Source of the DNA: Chitinophagaceae bacterium
GTDB lineage: Bacteria > Bacteroidota > Bacteroidia > Chitinophagales > Chitinophagaceae
Length of the DNA stretch: 64,000 nt
NCBI GenBank assembly: GCA_023957755.1
Contig: JAMLGT010000013.1
Location: 1 to 64,000 of the forward strand
Direction of reading: 5' to 3'
Both the position numbers and the translations under genes were made by a program. This document shows, piece after piece, positions 35,145-42,535 of this stretch (position 1 is its first letter; every line of letters starts with the position of its first letter). Under the pieces are notes generated by a model that did no database searches, had not been told where the DNA came from, and saw only the letters and a list, made by a program, of their open reading frames with translations.

Positions 35145-35903
35145 TTAAAAATTTGCGTTTATTATCAGTTTTGTATGTTGCCCTATACGGGCGATTTGTT
35201 TTCCTCCTTTCATCAACCTAAGTTGTTCTATATCATCACAACTAACTATTGCAAATCCCTTAGATAGGTTGTTTTCTTGCTTGGAAAGTTCGATGAGTGA
35301 CTTCTCCTGCTCTTCATTCGGTATCAACTCGAAAATGTCATATGTCAAAATCTCATAACAACTGAAGTAGTCACTCCAAGTCAGACTTTTCGAATATCTC
35401 CTTATATGTTTTTGGTTGAAATGCTGAAATATGGAGGGGTCAAGAATACCGCTATCCAAGACCTCTTCTTTGAATTCCCGACGTGGATCAGTTTCTCTTT
35501 CTTTACCAATTTCGAACCAATTTAGCACTTCGATTACATTTTTCCCTTTGACTCTGAAGCGTAAATCTGACGAACTTTTTTCATCCACGTCAAGACCATT
35601 TTTGGAATTATCAGGTTTATATCCCCATTTGTTGAATAAGCTATCGTCTCCATACCTTTTATACGCGCCTCCAACCGGCTGCAATTGGTTTTCAATCCTT
35701 CGATTTAAAACCAACAGGTACTTGTTTGTCCCTGGAATTTGTATTTTATAGAGACCACTGATAGAAAAGCGAATGTCTTTGTCTCTATATTTTCCGAATT
35801 TGGTCTTGAAAAATACATTTAGATGATTTCGGTTTTCCCATGCGATTTCGGCTCCTTTTGAAACCAAAGGTTTTAATAATCCTATAAATGTTGAAGAAAT
35901 CAT
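35145..35903 (-). CDS. Probable CBASS effector with Nudix-like domain (S-NUDIX)
   Basis: The 252-aa protein is encoded two bases before the CD-NTase, in the effector position. ETDPRREFKEEVLDSGIL (about residues 139-156) resembles a Nudix box (REFxEEx..G), and WFEIGKER precedes it. Such SMODS-associated Nudix proteins are a known CD-NTase partner class (Burroughs and colleagues' genome-neighbourhood work). The N-terminus has a short hydrophobic stretch but no strong TM helix. The activity on activation (for example nucleotide or NAD-like cleavage) is not established. Assignment rests on operon position plus the motif. Confidence 0.65.
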   Translation of the reverse strand: MISSTFIGLLKPLVSKGAEIAWENRNHLNVFFKTKFGKYRDKDIRFSISGLYKIQIPGTNKYLLVLNRRIENQLQPVGGAYKRYGDDSLFNKWGYKPDNSKNGLDVDEKSSSDLRFRVKGKNVIEVLNWFEIGKERETDPRREFKEEVLDSGILDPSIFQHFNQKHIRRYSKSLTWSDYFSCYEILTYDIFELIPNEEQEKSLIELSKQENNLSKGFAIVSCDDIEQLRLMKGGKQIARIGQHTKLIINANF

Positions 35904-35972
35904 TATCGTTTTTTTAGATTTTTTGAAGTGGGATTTTCCTTCTCCTCCAATTTACCGATGAGTAAATATCAA

Positions 35973-36146
35973 TCATCTTTCTTTGCGTACACCTTTAAAA
36001 GGATTTTTATCCGACGTTTTTACGTCAATAAATCTACCGGTATCGGTATCTCGCTTAACCCATGATTTTGTCTTTGGGTTATATGTTTGAGAACGATTTT
36101 TAATTGCACCTTTCCGGGCGTTGTCTTTTGGTGGATTTTTAGCCAT
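35973..36146 (-). CDS. Small basic protein of unknown function, 57 aa
   Basis: A 57-codon frame from ATG 36146 to TGA 35973 reads MAKNPPKDNARKGAIKNRSQ, then TYNPKTKSWVKRDTDTGRFI, then DVKTSDKNPFKGVRKER. It is strongly basic and lacks hydrophobic stretches. The DVKT and KPFKGVRK motifs look like a conserved small protein family seen widely in bacterial accessory regions. It is transcribed with the CBASS operon and lies 70 bases upstream of the effector gene. It could be a regulator or inhibitor. Confidence 0.7.
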   Translation of the reverse strand: MAKNPPKDNARKGAIKNRSQTYNPKTKSWVKRDTDTGRFIDVKTSDKNPFKGVRKER

Positions 36147-36237
36147 CTTTTATTATTTATTATAAAGTATAACCTTAATTTATACCCGTAAAGGTTTTGC
36201 CTTGAAACCTAACGCTTCATAAGTGAAAAGGGAAAAG

Positions 36238-36294
36238 CGTGACAAGTAGCTTATTTTTCATTTTGTCACGGAGTTTTATTATACCTTCGGAAGG
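36238..36294 (+). promoter_or_regulatory. Inverted repeat and Shine-Dalgarno palindrome upstream of the sigma-factor gene
   Basis: CGTGACAA (36238-36245) and TTGTCACG (36263-36270) are perfect 8-bp inverted repeats. CCTTCGGAAGG (36284-36294) is a palindrome ending one base before the sigma-factor ATG and contains the GGAAGG ribosome binding sequence. Both lie in the 148-base divergent gap between the 57-aa gene and the sigma factor. An operator and a ribosome-masking hairpin are plausible. Confidence 0.6.
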
Positions 36295-36948
36295 ATGACG
36301 GTTGAAGAAATTGAAAATATATTACTTTTAATCTCTTATAAAGAGGAAGACGAAGATTCTGCTAAAGCAGGATTTACTGATTTATATCATGGTTATAGTA
36401 AATTTTTGAGCTCGGTTATTTCTCGAGCATTAAAAGATAGAGGAATCTATGACGAACAGATATTGAATACCGTAATTAGCAATACATTTTACAAACTTTA
36501 TAAAAACCCTTTACTTTTTTCATTTAAAAACGGAACTAAAAACGACAATGCCTTTAAAGCTTGGCTTTCAAAAGTTGCAAAAAATGAATTAAAACGATTG
36601 ATTGTAGAATATTACAGAGAAAGAGAGACTAGTTCATTAGAGTTGCTTGGTAATGAATCGGCTATAGAAAGTGATGAATTGGCAGATGAAATTTGTAGAA
36701 ATGTAAACTTTAAAATCTTGGATAATGCGTTGCAATTGTTATCTGAGAGAGATAAACATATACTCTTGACCCTATATCTGTATTATGAAGAAGGTAAAAA
36801 TACACCATCAGCTGTTTTAAAGTTGCTGTGCAAAATGTATGATACAACAACAGCAAACATTAGGAAAGTTAAAGAGCGCGGAGAAAAGAAAATTGTGGAA
36901 TATTTTTCGAAGAATACTCAATTAAAGCCTATTAAACATGTCAAATAG
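36295..36948 (+). CDS. Sigma-70-like RNA polymerase sigma factor
   Basis: The 217-aa protein has an ECF-like layout: region 2 (FTDLYHGYSKFLSSVISRAL, about 26-45, and AFKAWLSKVAKNELKRLIVEYY, about 86-107) and region 4 (LSERDKHILLTLYLYYEEGK, about 154-173, then DTTTANIRKVKERGEKKIVEYF). No HMG or zinc anti-sigma gene follows; instead a 101-aa protein and an ImmA/IrrE protease are translationally coupled. The start ATG at 36295 is preceded by GGAAGG. It is divergent from the CBASS unit. Confidence 0.8.
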   Translation: MTVEEIENILLLISYKEEDEDSAKAGFTDLYHGYSKFLSSVISRALKDRGIYDEQILNTVISNTFYKLYKNPLLFSFKNGTKNDNAFKAWLSKVAKNELKRLIVEYYRERETSSLELLGNESAIESDELADEICRNVNFKILDNALQLLSERDKHILLTLYLYYEEGKNTPSAVLKLLCKMYDTTTANIRKVKERGEKKIVEYFSKNTQLKPIKHVK

Positions 36949-37243
36949 GAAAAAAATAATCGACTTATTTCAATTAAGGGGATTCCTTTTCCCAGAGACT
37001 GAAAAAGAGATTGAAGAGTTTGAATTATTTAATTCGCCTGATAGCGAAAAACTGGCAGATTGGGATACACCTGAAAGCATACTGAAACGAGGCCCACAGA
37101 AATTAATTCAAATTCCAAAATCGTCTGAAAGTCCTCTAAATAATAAGATTGAGGAACTGCGTATGGTGGCAAGGAAAGGGAGCCATCTTCCCCAGAATAT
37201 TATTGATAAAATGATGGCAAAACATAAAAAAGATGATAAATAA
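36938..37243 (+). CDS. Acidic 101-aa protein between sigma factor and protease, candidate adaptor
   Basis: The protein (MSNRKKIIDLFQLRGFLFPE, then EIEEFELFNSPDSEKLADWD, then a basic Pro/Ser-rich middle, then MMAKHKKDDK) has no recognised domain. It is charged and probably partly disordered. It overlaps the sigma gene by 11 bases and the protease gene by 11 bases. By analogy with sigma/anti-sigma/protease triads it could be an anti-sigma factor or protease substrate, but this is inference from position only. Confidence 0.75.
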   Translation: MSNRKKIIDLFQLRGFLFPETEKEIEEFELFNSPDSEKLADWDTPESILKRGPQKLIQIPKSSESPLNNKIEELRMVARKGSHLPQNIIDKMMAKHKKDDK

Positions 37244-38030
37244 TACTCCCTTAATGAGTATTAAAGACCTTGCTGAGTTTATCGCATCTCAATACCAAGA
37301 AAAAATAACCCCGGTTAATATAATAGCCAAGAATGAAGGATTGCAAATATTTTATGACAATTATGAAAGTGGAACATTTGATGGGATGACGATTTACGTA
37401 AATAATCGTTTTTATATTCATTTAAATACGCATAATGGTAACAGTGAAAATTCCAAGAGAGGCAGGTTTACGTTAGCTCATGAATTAGGTCATTTTTTTA
37501 TTGATACTCATAGAATAGGATTAAAAAAAGGGATTTTAAAACCTCACCCATCCTTGGTCAATCGGAAGCAATTTTTTTCAATAGAACGAGAAGCAGATTA
37601 TTTTGCCTCTTGCCTGTTGATGCCTGAATCGCGGTTTAAACAGGATATCGTCAAGAAAAAATTCTCTCCGCAATTGATTGATGGCTTATGCGACCAATAT
37701 AGAGTGAGCAGGACAGCTTGTGCATTCCGTTTTGCTCAAATAGGTAACCATCCTATAATGTTAATATATGCTGAGGGTGGAATCGTCAAATGGAAATTGG
37801 AGAGTGACGACTTCCCTTACAAATGGTTGCGCAATGGCAGAAATGTGCCAGCAACCACAGTTATGGGAGAGTACTTCAACAAATCAAATTTACAAGACAT
37901 CTATAAGATAGAACAGATATGGGCGATTGATTGGTTTGATTATGTCAGAGAGGACGATACTAGAAAAGCTTTTTATGAATATTGTATTCCTTATAAGAAT
38001 AAAGCACTGAGTATTATATGGGAAGATTAG
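37233..38030 (+). CDS. ImmA/IrrE family metalloendopeptidase
   Basis: The 265-aa protein has a Zn-binding HELGH (residues 83-87) in RFTLAHELGHFFIDTH and the downstream EREADYFASCLLMPE motif with the third ligand. This family cleaves repressors in response to DNA damage or phage signals. Here it is coupled to a sigma factor and a 101-aa protein and lies next to CBASS, recalling the CapP protease of other CBASS loci (where a CapH repressor is cleaved). The sigma factor or the 101-aa protein is the likely substrate. Confidence 0.88.
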   Translation: MINNTPLMSIKDLAEFIASQYQEKITPVNIIAKNEGLQIFYDNYESGTFDGMTIYVNNRFYIHLNTHNGNSENSKRGRFTLAHELGHFFIDTHRIGLKKGILKPHPSLVNRKQFFSIEREADYFASCLLMPESRFKQDIVKKKFSPQLIDGLCDQYRVSRTACAFRFAQIGNHPIMLIYAEGGIVKWKLESDDFPYKWLRNGRNVPATTVMGEYFNKSNLQDIYKIEQIWAIDWFDYVREDDTRKAFYEYCIPYKNKALSIIWED

Positions 38031-38066
38031 AAGCCCATCAAATACCTTCGGTTTCGAGCTTTATGT

Positions 38067-38699
38067 TTACACAAACTCCCCTATATCAAAACCCTCTACG
38101 TCATTTTCCCGCAGATAAGAAGAACTGAAATCTGTTCCGGCGGAGAGGCTCTTATCCAACAACGCTGCTATCCTTCGCGAAGCGCCCTCCATTGAGTTCT
38201 CAAGCAAACTAAACAATTCGGTTCCTTGTATTCGCTGAACTATATCCACCGCTTTTTTCTGCAAGGAAGGCTCCGGCACATCTTGCTGAAGCACTGCCCC
38301 CACGGTACTTAGTTCATCAAAGGTAACCCCTGTGGCAAACCCATTGTCGCCGTTTGCCTGCCGATATCCTTCCCACTCTTCTTCTTCCTCTTCCCAGTCG
38401 GATACACTCCCGAAAACTTCATCCAGTTCTTCCTGCGGAATTTGGTTCTCAAAACCTGTTTTTCCGGTTTCTGATTCAAAACTACCAGCACTATCCTCGC
38501 TTTTATTTGATTGGCGATTAATGGTATCATTTGGCATGGAATGGCGTTCTTCAGGTTTGGGCAGTCCCATAATATCCGGCAGGTCAGGAGTTTTCTTTTC
38601 AGAATTGTTCTGCTTTTGCTCCTGTTTATAGATGACTATCTTGTCTTCCAGAAAGAGTATAATCACCAGGAGTAAACAAATGACGATAACTGTTTCCAT
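38067..38699 (-). CDS. Conjugal transfer protein TraD-like
   Basis: The 210-aa protein has an N-terminal TM helix (METVIVICLLLVIILFLEDK), then an acidic and Ser/Gln-rich disordered region (EVFGSVSDWEEEEEEWEGYR), and a C-terminal IAALLDKSLSAGTDF. It lies next to DUF3408 and TraA in the usual A-B-D order of Bacteroidetes elements, where such acidic membrane-anchored proteins are called TraD. The assignment rests on layout and position. Confidence 0.65.
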   Translation of the reverse strand: METVIVICLLLVIILFLEDKIVIYKQEQKQNNSEKKTPDLPDIMGLPKPEERHSMPNDTINRQSNKSEDSAGSFESETGKTGFENQIPQEELDEVFGSVSDWEEEEEEWEGYRQANGDNGFATGVTFDELSTVGAVLQQDVPEPSLQKKAVDIVQRIQGTELFSLLENSMEGASRRIAALLDKSLSAGTDFSSSYLRENDVEGFDIGEFV

Positions 38700-38707
38700 A
38701 ACCGGAT

Positions 38708-39115
38708 TTATAAAATAGGTTTATACTTTTCGTTGAAACTTTTGATAATGTCTTCTCCAAATTCAGAGAAATGGTATTCGAGCAGATTATCGAGGTAGGC
38801 GTATATCGTTATTTTATCTTCGCCGATGACCTGCACGATTCGGGACAACCGTTCATGAAAATCGGGACGTATATAAACAGACTTCCCGTTGCGTGCACTG
38901 GTTTCCGCTCTTTTGAAAAATATCTTTTCATAATTCGCTTCATTGCCTTTTTTGGAACGGGTTCTTTCCCGACCTACTGGTTTCGCAACCTCTTTCTCTG
39001 ACTCTGTTTTTTCTGGTAGGGTAGGCGAAACATTTAAGCCATCCTTTTTCACACCATCAGCAATGATTGACATCAGGTATTCTTCATCAATTTCCGACTT
39101 GCTTTTCTTTTCCAT
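38708..39115 (-). CDS. DUF3408 conjugative protein (TraB-like)
   Basis: The 135-aa protein carries the DUF3408 core: KSVYIRPDFHERLSRIVQVI, then KITIYAYLDNLLEYHFSEFG, preceded by a KRSKKGNEA-like linker region. It lies between TraA (ParA-like) and TraD. It has the layout of a DNA-binding ribbon-helix-helix partner of the ParA-like protein. Confidence 0.82.
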   Translation of the reverse strand: MEKKSKSEIDEEYLMSIIADGVKKDGLNVSPTLPEKTESEKEVAKPVGRERTRSKKGNEANYEKIFFKRAETSARNGKSVYIRPDFHERLSRIVQVIGEDKITIYAYLDNLLEYHFSEFGEDIIKSFNEKYKPIL

Positions 39116-39120
39116 AAGAC

Positions 39121-39888
39121 TTATAATTTTACTGTTCTTAAAAATTCCTCCATAAACAAATCCAGCCGACAGGATTTCATCAGTCGTTCGTCGGCTGGCA
39201 GGAGGGTAGAGCGGAATACTGTTTTCATATCGGCTTCTCCCTCTTTGCGAAACCTTTTGCTGTCTGTGATGCGGGTATTCATCAGGTGAATGCCCAGACT
39301 TTTGATTAGCTCATCGTAGATACTGTAGAGGCCGGATTTCTCTCTGCCGTCAACCTGGTTCCAAAAAAGATTGATGGTTTTGATGTTTGTGTTTCCCTGT
39401 TTCCTGATTACGTCATTCAGCACCTGTGTAAAAATCAATGTGCTTTCCATCACCACACGGTCGGCAGTGATGGGTGTAAAAATATGATGCATGCCCGCCA
39501 GTGTTTTTAATATACCGGCCGAATTCACCGTACCCGGCAGGTCGAAGAAAATCACGTCTATCATAATTGGCGAAGACGCCAGAAATTGTTCCACGGCTTC
39601 TAATACACCATCTGCCCGATGCTGCAAAACCGGGTATGCCTTCTTGTTGATACTCATAAACTGTTTATGAGCTATTTTTTTATACACCTCATTATCCATT
39701 ATACCACTGATGTCTCTGGCCCTCATTTGTACGAGACTATGCTGGGGAAAATCGCAGTCGAAGACTGCTACATTATAACCAAGCCGATAATGAAGAAGAC
39801 TTGCAATGAGGGTGGTAAAAGTGCTTTTGCCTACTCCGCCTTTTTGGGAGGAGAAGGCTATAAACTTGGGTTGTTTTTTGTTGTCCAT
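39121..39888 (-). CDS. traA: TraA, ParA-family ATPase
   Basis: The 255-aa protein has a deviant Walker A FSSQKGGVGKSTFTT (residues ~12-26), VAVFDCDFPQHS and VIFFDLPGTVNS (Walker B region). It leads the tra operon. ParA-like TraA probably handles element positioning or transfer regulation with DUF3408 as the DNA-binding partner. Confidence 0.92.
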   Translation of the reverse strand: MDNKKQPKFIAFSSQKGGVGKSTFTTLIASLLHYRLGYNVAVFDCDFPQHSLVQMRARDISGIMDNEVYKKIAHKQFMSINKKAYPVLQHRADGVLEAVEQFLASSPIMIDVIFFDLPGTVNSAGILKTLAGMHHIFTPITADRVVMESTLIFTQVLNDVIRKQGNTNIKTINLFWNQVDGREKSGLYSIYDELIKSLGIHLMNTRITDSKRFRKEGEADMKTVFRSTLLPADERLMKSCRLDLFMEEFLRTVKL

Positions 39889-40415
39889 CTGTATATCTGT
39901 TTTTAATTCTTTATTTATGTAGGTATCTCTGGGTCTTTATGATTAGTTACCTAATTACGTACGATTTTATAACTGTATATGTACACGCTTTCAGATACAG
40001 ATTTTCGTATGCGGTTATTTACCCGAGCAGATATATCCGGTTTTATGAACCTGTTCATATCTGTAATTTGATAAGTGAATACTAACATCATTACCTATAT
40101 GTTGTTATAATGCTATACACTGTTTTCTATCGGCTTATCTGACTGTATATGGATGTAGCTATGCAGCCACGTTCATACATACGTAATCAGTTAATACCGC
40201 ATGCAAATACAAAGCAATGCAGATACACCATTGATTTAGGGTTGGTGTCTTGTTTTGGCACTCTGTGGGGCTCTTTGGCATTGTTCAACAGAGCAATGCT
40301 ATAGAGCGTTCATCTTTACTTTGTAACAGGTATTGGAGAGAGGAGCTCAATGAAAAATCATTACTTGAAACATACAATAGATGGAACGCATTAAGGCCTT
40401 TTTTTCGCTACATCT
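39889..40415. other. Non-coding gap between traA and mobA, left part
   Basis: About 530 bases, AT-rich, with repeated words such as ACTGTATATG (39974 and 40142 regions), CATATCTGTA and AGATATAT. The frequent TGTATA/TATACA words could be binding sites for TraA/DUF3408, for the traA promoter or for a MobA site. No coding frame is supported. The hairpins in the right part are listed separately. Confidence 0.4.
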
Positions 40416-40522
40416 AATCCCGCGCGAGCGGGATTTTCTGTTCACATGAACAGAGCAAGTTGTGTTTTGAGGCACCGGAAACGCATTCCGTGCCTCAAAA
40501 CCCTGCCTGCAAGCGGCAGGCA
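40416..40522. other. Row of four hairpins, candidate oriT
   Basis: Four stems lie one after another upstream of mobA: AATCCCGC-GCGA-GCGGGATT (40416-40435), TGTTCA-CA-TGAACA (40439-40452), TTTTGAGGCACCGGAA paired with TTCCGTGCCTCAAAA with one bulge (40465-40500), and TGCCTGC-AAGCG-GCAGGCA (40504-40522). In relaxase-carrying elements the transfer origin usually lies just upstream of mobA and shows such palindromes. The nick site is not identified. Confidence 0.6.
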
Positions 40523-40587
40523 CTTGTCCGCCAACCGGCGAGAGCTTAAAAACACCCTCCAAAGTCGGAGTTTTATGATGAATTAAA

Positions 40588-41037
40588 ATGGAGTTTATAA
40601 TGAATGGACAAGTAAAAACGAAACAGTATAAGGGTGGGCGGAAACCCAAGGTAAACCCGAGTATCCACCGCTACGTATTTCGTCTTACTGATGAGGAAAA
40701 TGCCAAATTCCTTGCTGATTTTGAAGCATCAGGAGCCGATAACAAAGCGCATTTTATCACTTCAGTATTATTCAACAAGCCGATAAAGAGCGTAAAAGTA
40801 GATATGGCGGCAATGGAATATTACACCCGGCTCACCAATCTCTTCGGCCAGTTCAGGACTGTCGGTGTCAATTACAACCAGGTAGTGAAAATATTGTACC
40901 GCAATTTTTCAGAGAAGAAAGCTGCCGCTTATCTCTTTAAACTGGAAAAACAAACAACAGAACTGGCAAAGCTCTGTCGTGATATTATGCACCTGACGAA
41001 AGAATTTGAAGCCAAACATTTGAACAAAACCGGATAG
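40588..41037 (+). CDS. mobA: Mobilisation protein MobA (relaxosome accessory)
   Basis: The 149-aa protein begins MEFIMNGQVKTKQYKGGRKP and contains the ribbon-helix-helix-like region IHRYVFRLTDEENAKFLADF, followed by NLFGQFRTVGVNYNQVVKIL and a helical tail. MobA binds oriT for the relaxase. The ATG at 40588 or the one at 40600 could be the start. It is two bases before the relaxase gene. Confidence 0.82.
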   Translation: MEFIMNGQVKTKQYKGGRKPKVNPSIHRYVFRLTDEENAKFLADFEASGADNKAHFITSVLFNKPIKSVKVDMAAMEYYTRLTNLFGQFRTVGVNYNQVVKILYRNFSEKKAAAYLFKLEKQTTELAKLCRDIMHLTKEFEAKHLNKTG

Positions 41038-41039
41038 AT

Positions 41040-42353
41040 ATGATAGCGAAAATAGGTCGCGGTGCGAACATGATTGGGGCATTATCATACAATCAGCTTA
41101 AGGTTGACAAGAAAAACGGACAGGTTTTAGACACTCAAAAGATAATAGGCACCCCTGATGGTAATCATTCGGTAGCACAATTATACCGTTCTTTTGAGCC
41201 TTATCTTATAGCCAATAAAAGAACGGAAAAACCGGTATTACACATATCCCTTAATCCAGACCCAGACGACAAGGTCTCAGATGAAAACTATAGGCAAATA
41301 GCCCGAGACTATATGGAGCAGATGGGGTACGGTGAACAGCCGTATATTGTTTTTAAGCACACCGATATCAGCCGTACCCATATACATATTGTTTCTACCT
41401 GTGTTGACCGCCATGGCAGAAAGATATCTGATACTTATGAAAAACGGCGTTCAATGGATGCTTGTCGGGCTTTGGAACAAAAATATAATCTGTTACCCGC
41501 AACCGAAAAACAGCGTACCGGAAAAGAACAAATATTCCGTCCGGTGGATTACAGTGCAGGAGATATCAAGAGTCAGATTGCATCCGTAGTTAGATACCTG
41601 CCTAAGCATTATCAGTTTACAACGCTTGGAGCGTACAATGCTTTGCTATCGCTCTTTAATATTACTGCTGAAGAAGTGAAAGGAGAATTGCACGGACAGC
41701 CCAAAAGCGGCCTTGTTTATTTTGCGCTGAATGAGCAGAGAGAAAAAATTAGCCATCCTTTTAAGGCTTCTCTTTTTGGCAGACATGCCGGGCTAAATGA
41801 ATTACAAAACCATTTTGCAAGGTCTAAGGAGGAGATGAAAATTAACCCGGTAAAAACCATTCTCAAAAATAATATTGAAGCGGCAATGCATATTTCCCGC
41901 AATGAGATAGATTTTAAAAAGCAATTAATTGAGCAGGGTATTTATATGGTTGCCAGACGCAATGATGAAGGACGCCTCTATGGTATAACTTTCATAGACC
42001 ATGAAAGCCATACCGTTTGGAATGGTTCTGCTTTGGGTAAAAACCTTTCTGCTAATGTATTTAATGATTTGTGGAGTGAACAGACGCTTGGGCAACATAA
42101 TGGCAGCAGTCAGACAAGTTATGTTATTTCCTTACCAACGGAAGGGAAGAATATTGCTGATGAAAAAGAAGAAACACATGAGCTATTTGATTTTCTGCAC
42201 AAAGAGCAGCCTGAATATGTCGCAGACGATTTTGGATTTATAGAAGGTTTGGGTGGATTATTGCCTGGGGCATATGGAGAGGATTATGAAGAGTTGGCAT
42301 TTGCCAATAGAATGAGGAAAAAGAAACGGAAGCGAAGAAAGAAGGGTAGCTAA
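41040..42353 (+). CDS. mobB: Relaxase/mobilisation nuclease (MobB)
   Basis: The 437-aa protein has the relaxase/mobilisation nuclease fold: MIAKIGRGANMIGALSYNQL at the start, HISLNPDPDDKVSDENYRQI, then the metal-binding HTDISRTHIHIVST, where the H-x-H triad lies (about residues 109-122). It nicks oriT and stays linked to the strand. The candidate nucleophile is among the early Tyr residues (Tyr17 or others). It ends with a Lys/Arg-rich tail. Confidence 0.9.
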   Translation: MIAKIGRGANMIGALSYNQLKVDKKNGQVLDTQKIIGTPDGNHSVAQLYRSFEPYLIANKRTEKPVLHISLNPDPDDKVSDENYRQIARDYMEQMGYGEQPYIVFKHTDISRTHIHIVSTCVDRHGRKISDTYEKRRSMDACRALEQKYNLLPATEKQRTGKEQIFRPVDYSAGDIKSQIASVVRYLPKHYQFTTLGAYNALLSLFNITAEEVKGELHGQPKSGLVYFALNEQREKISHPFKASLFGRHAGLNELQNHFARSKEEMKINPVKTILKNNIEAAMHISRNEIDFKKQLIEQGIYMVARRNDEGRLYGITFIDHESHTVWNGSALGKNLSANVFNDLWSEQTLGQHNGSSQTSYVISLPTEGKNIADEKEETHELFDFLHKEQPEYVADDFGFIEGLGGLLPGAYGEDYEELAFANRMRKKKRKRRKKGS

Positions 42354-42535
42354 TGAATCATCTGTTCGATACCATCATATTTCACCCGGCCTGATTTTGA
42401 ACCAATAAGTGCCAAACAATTCAGGAGGTAAATTTAAAAGGCCAAATCGTACCATCAACTACCTTATACTTCCACCTTCAAGTATGACCGGTTCATCATT
42501 TTATATTCCTGTTCAACTTTTAAAAATTTATAAAA

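Noticed and set aside
40347-40649. A 100-aa minus-strand frame over the oriT region
   Set aside because: It runs through hairpins and looks like a shadow of structured non-coding DNA and mobA.
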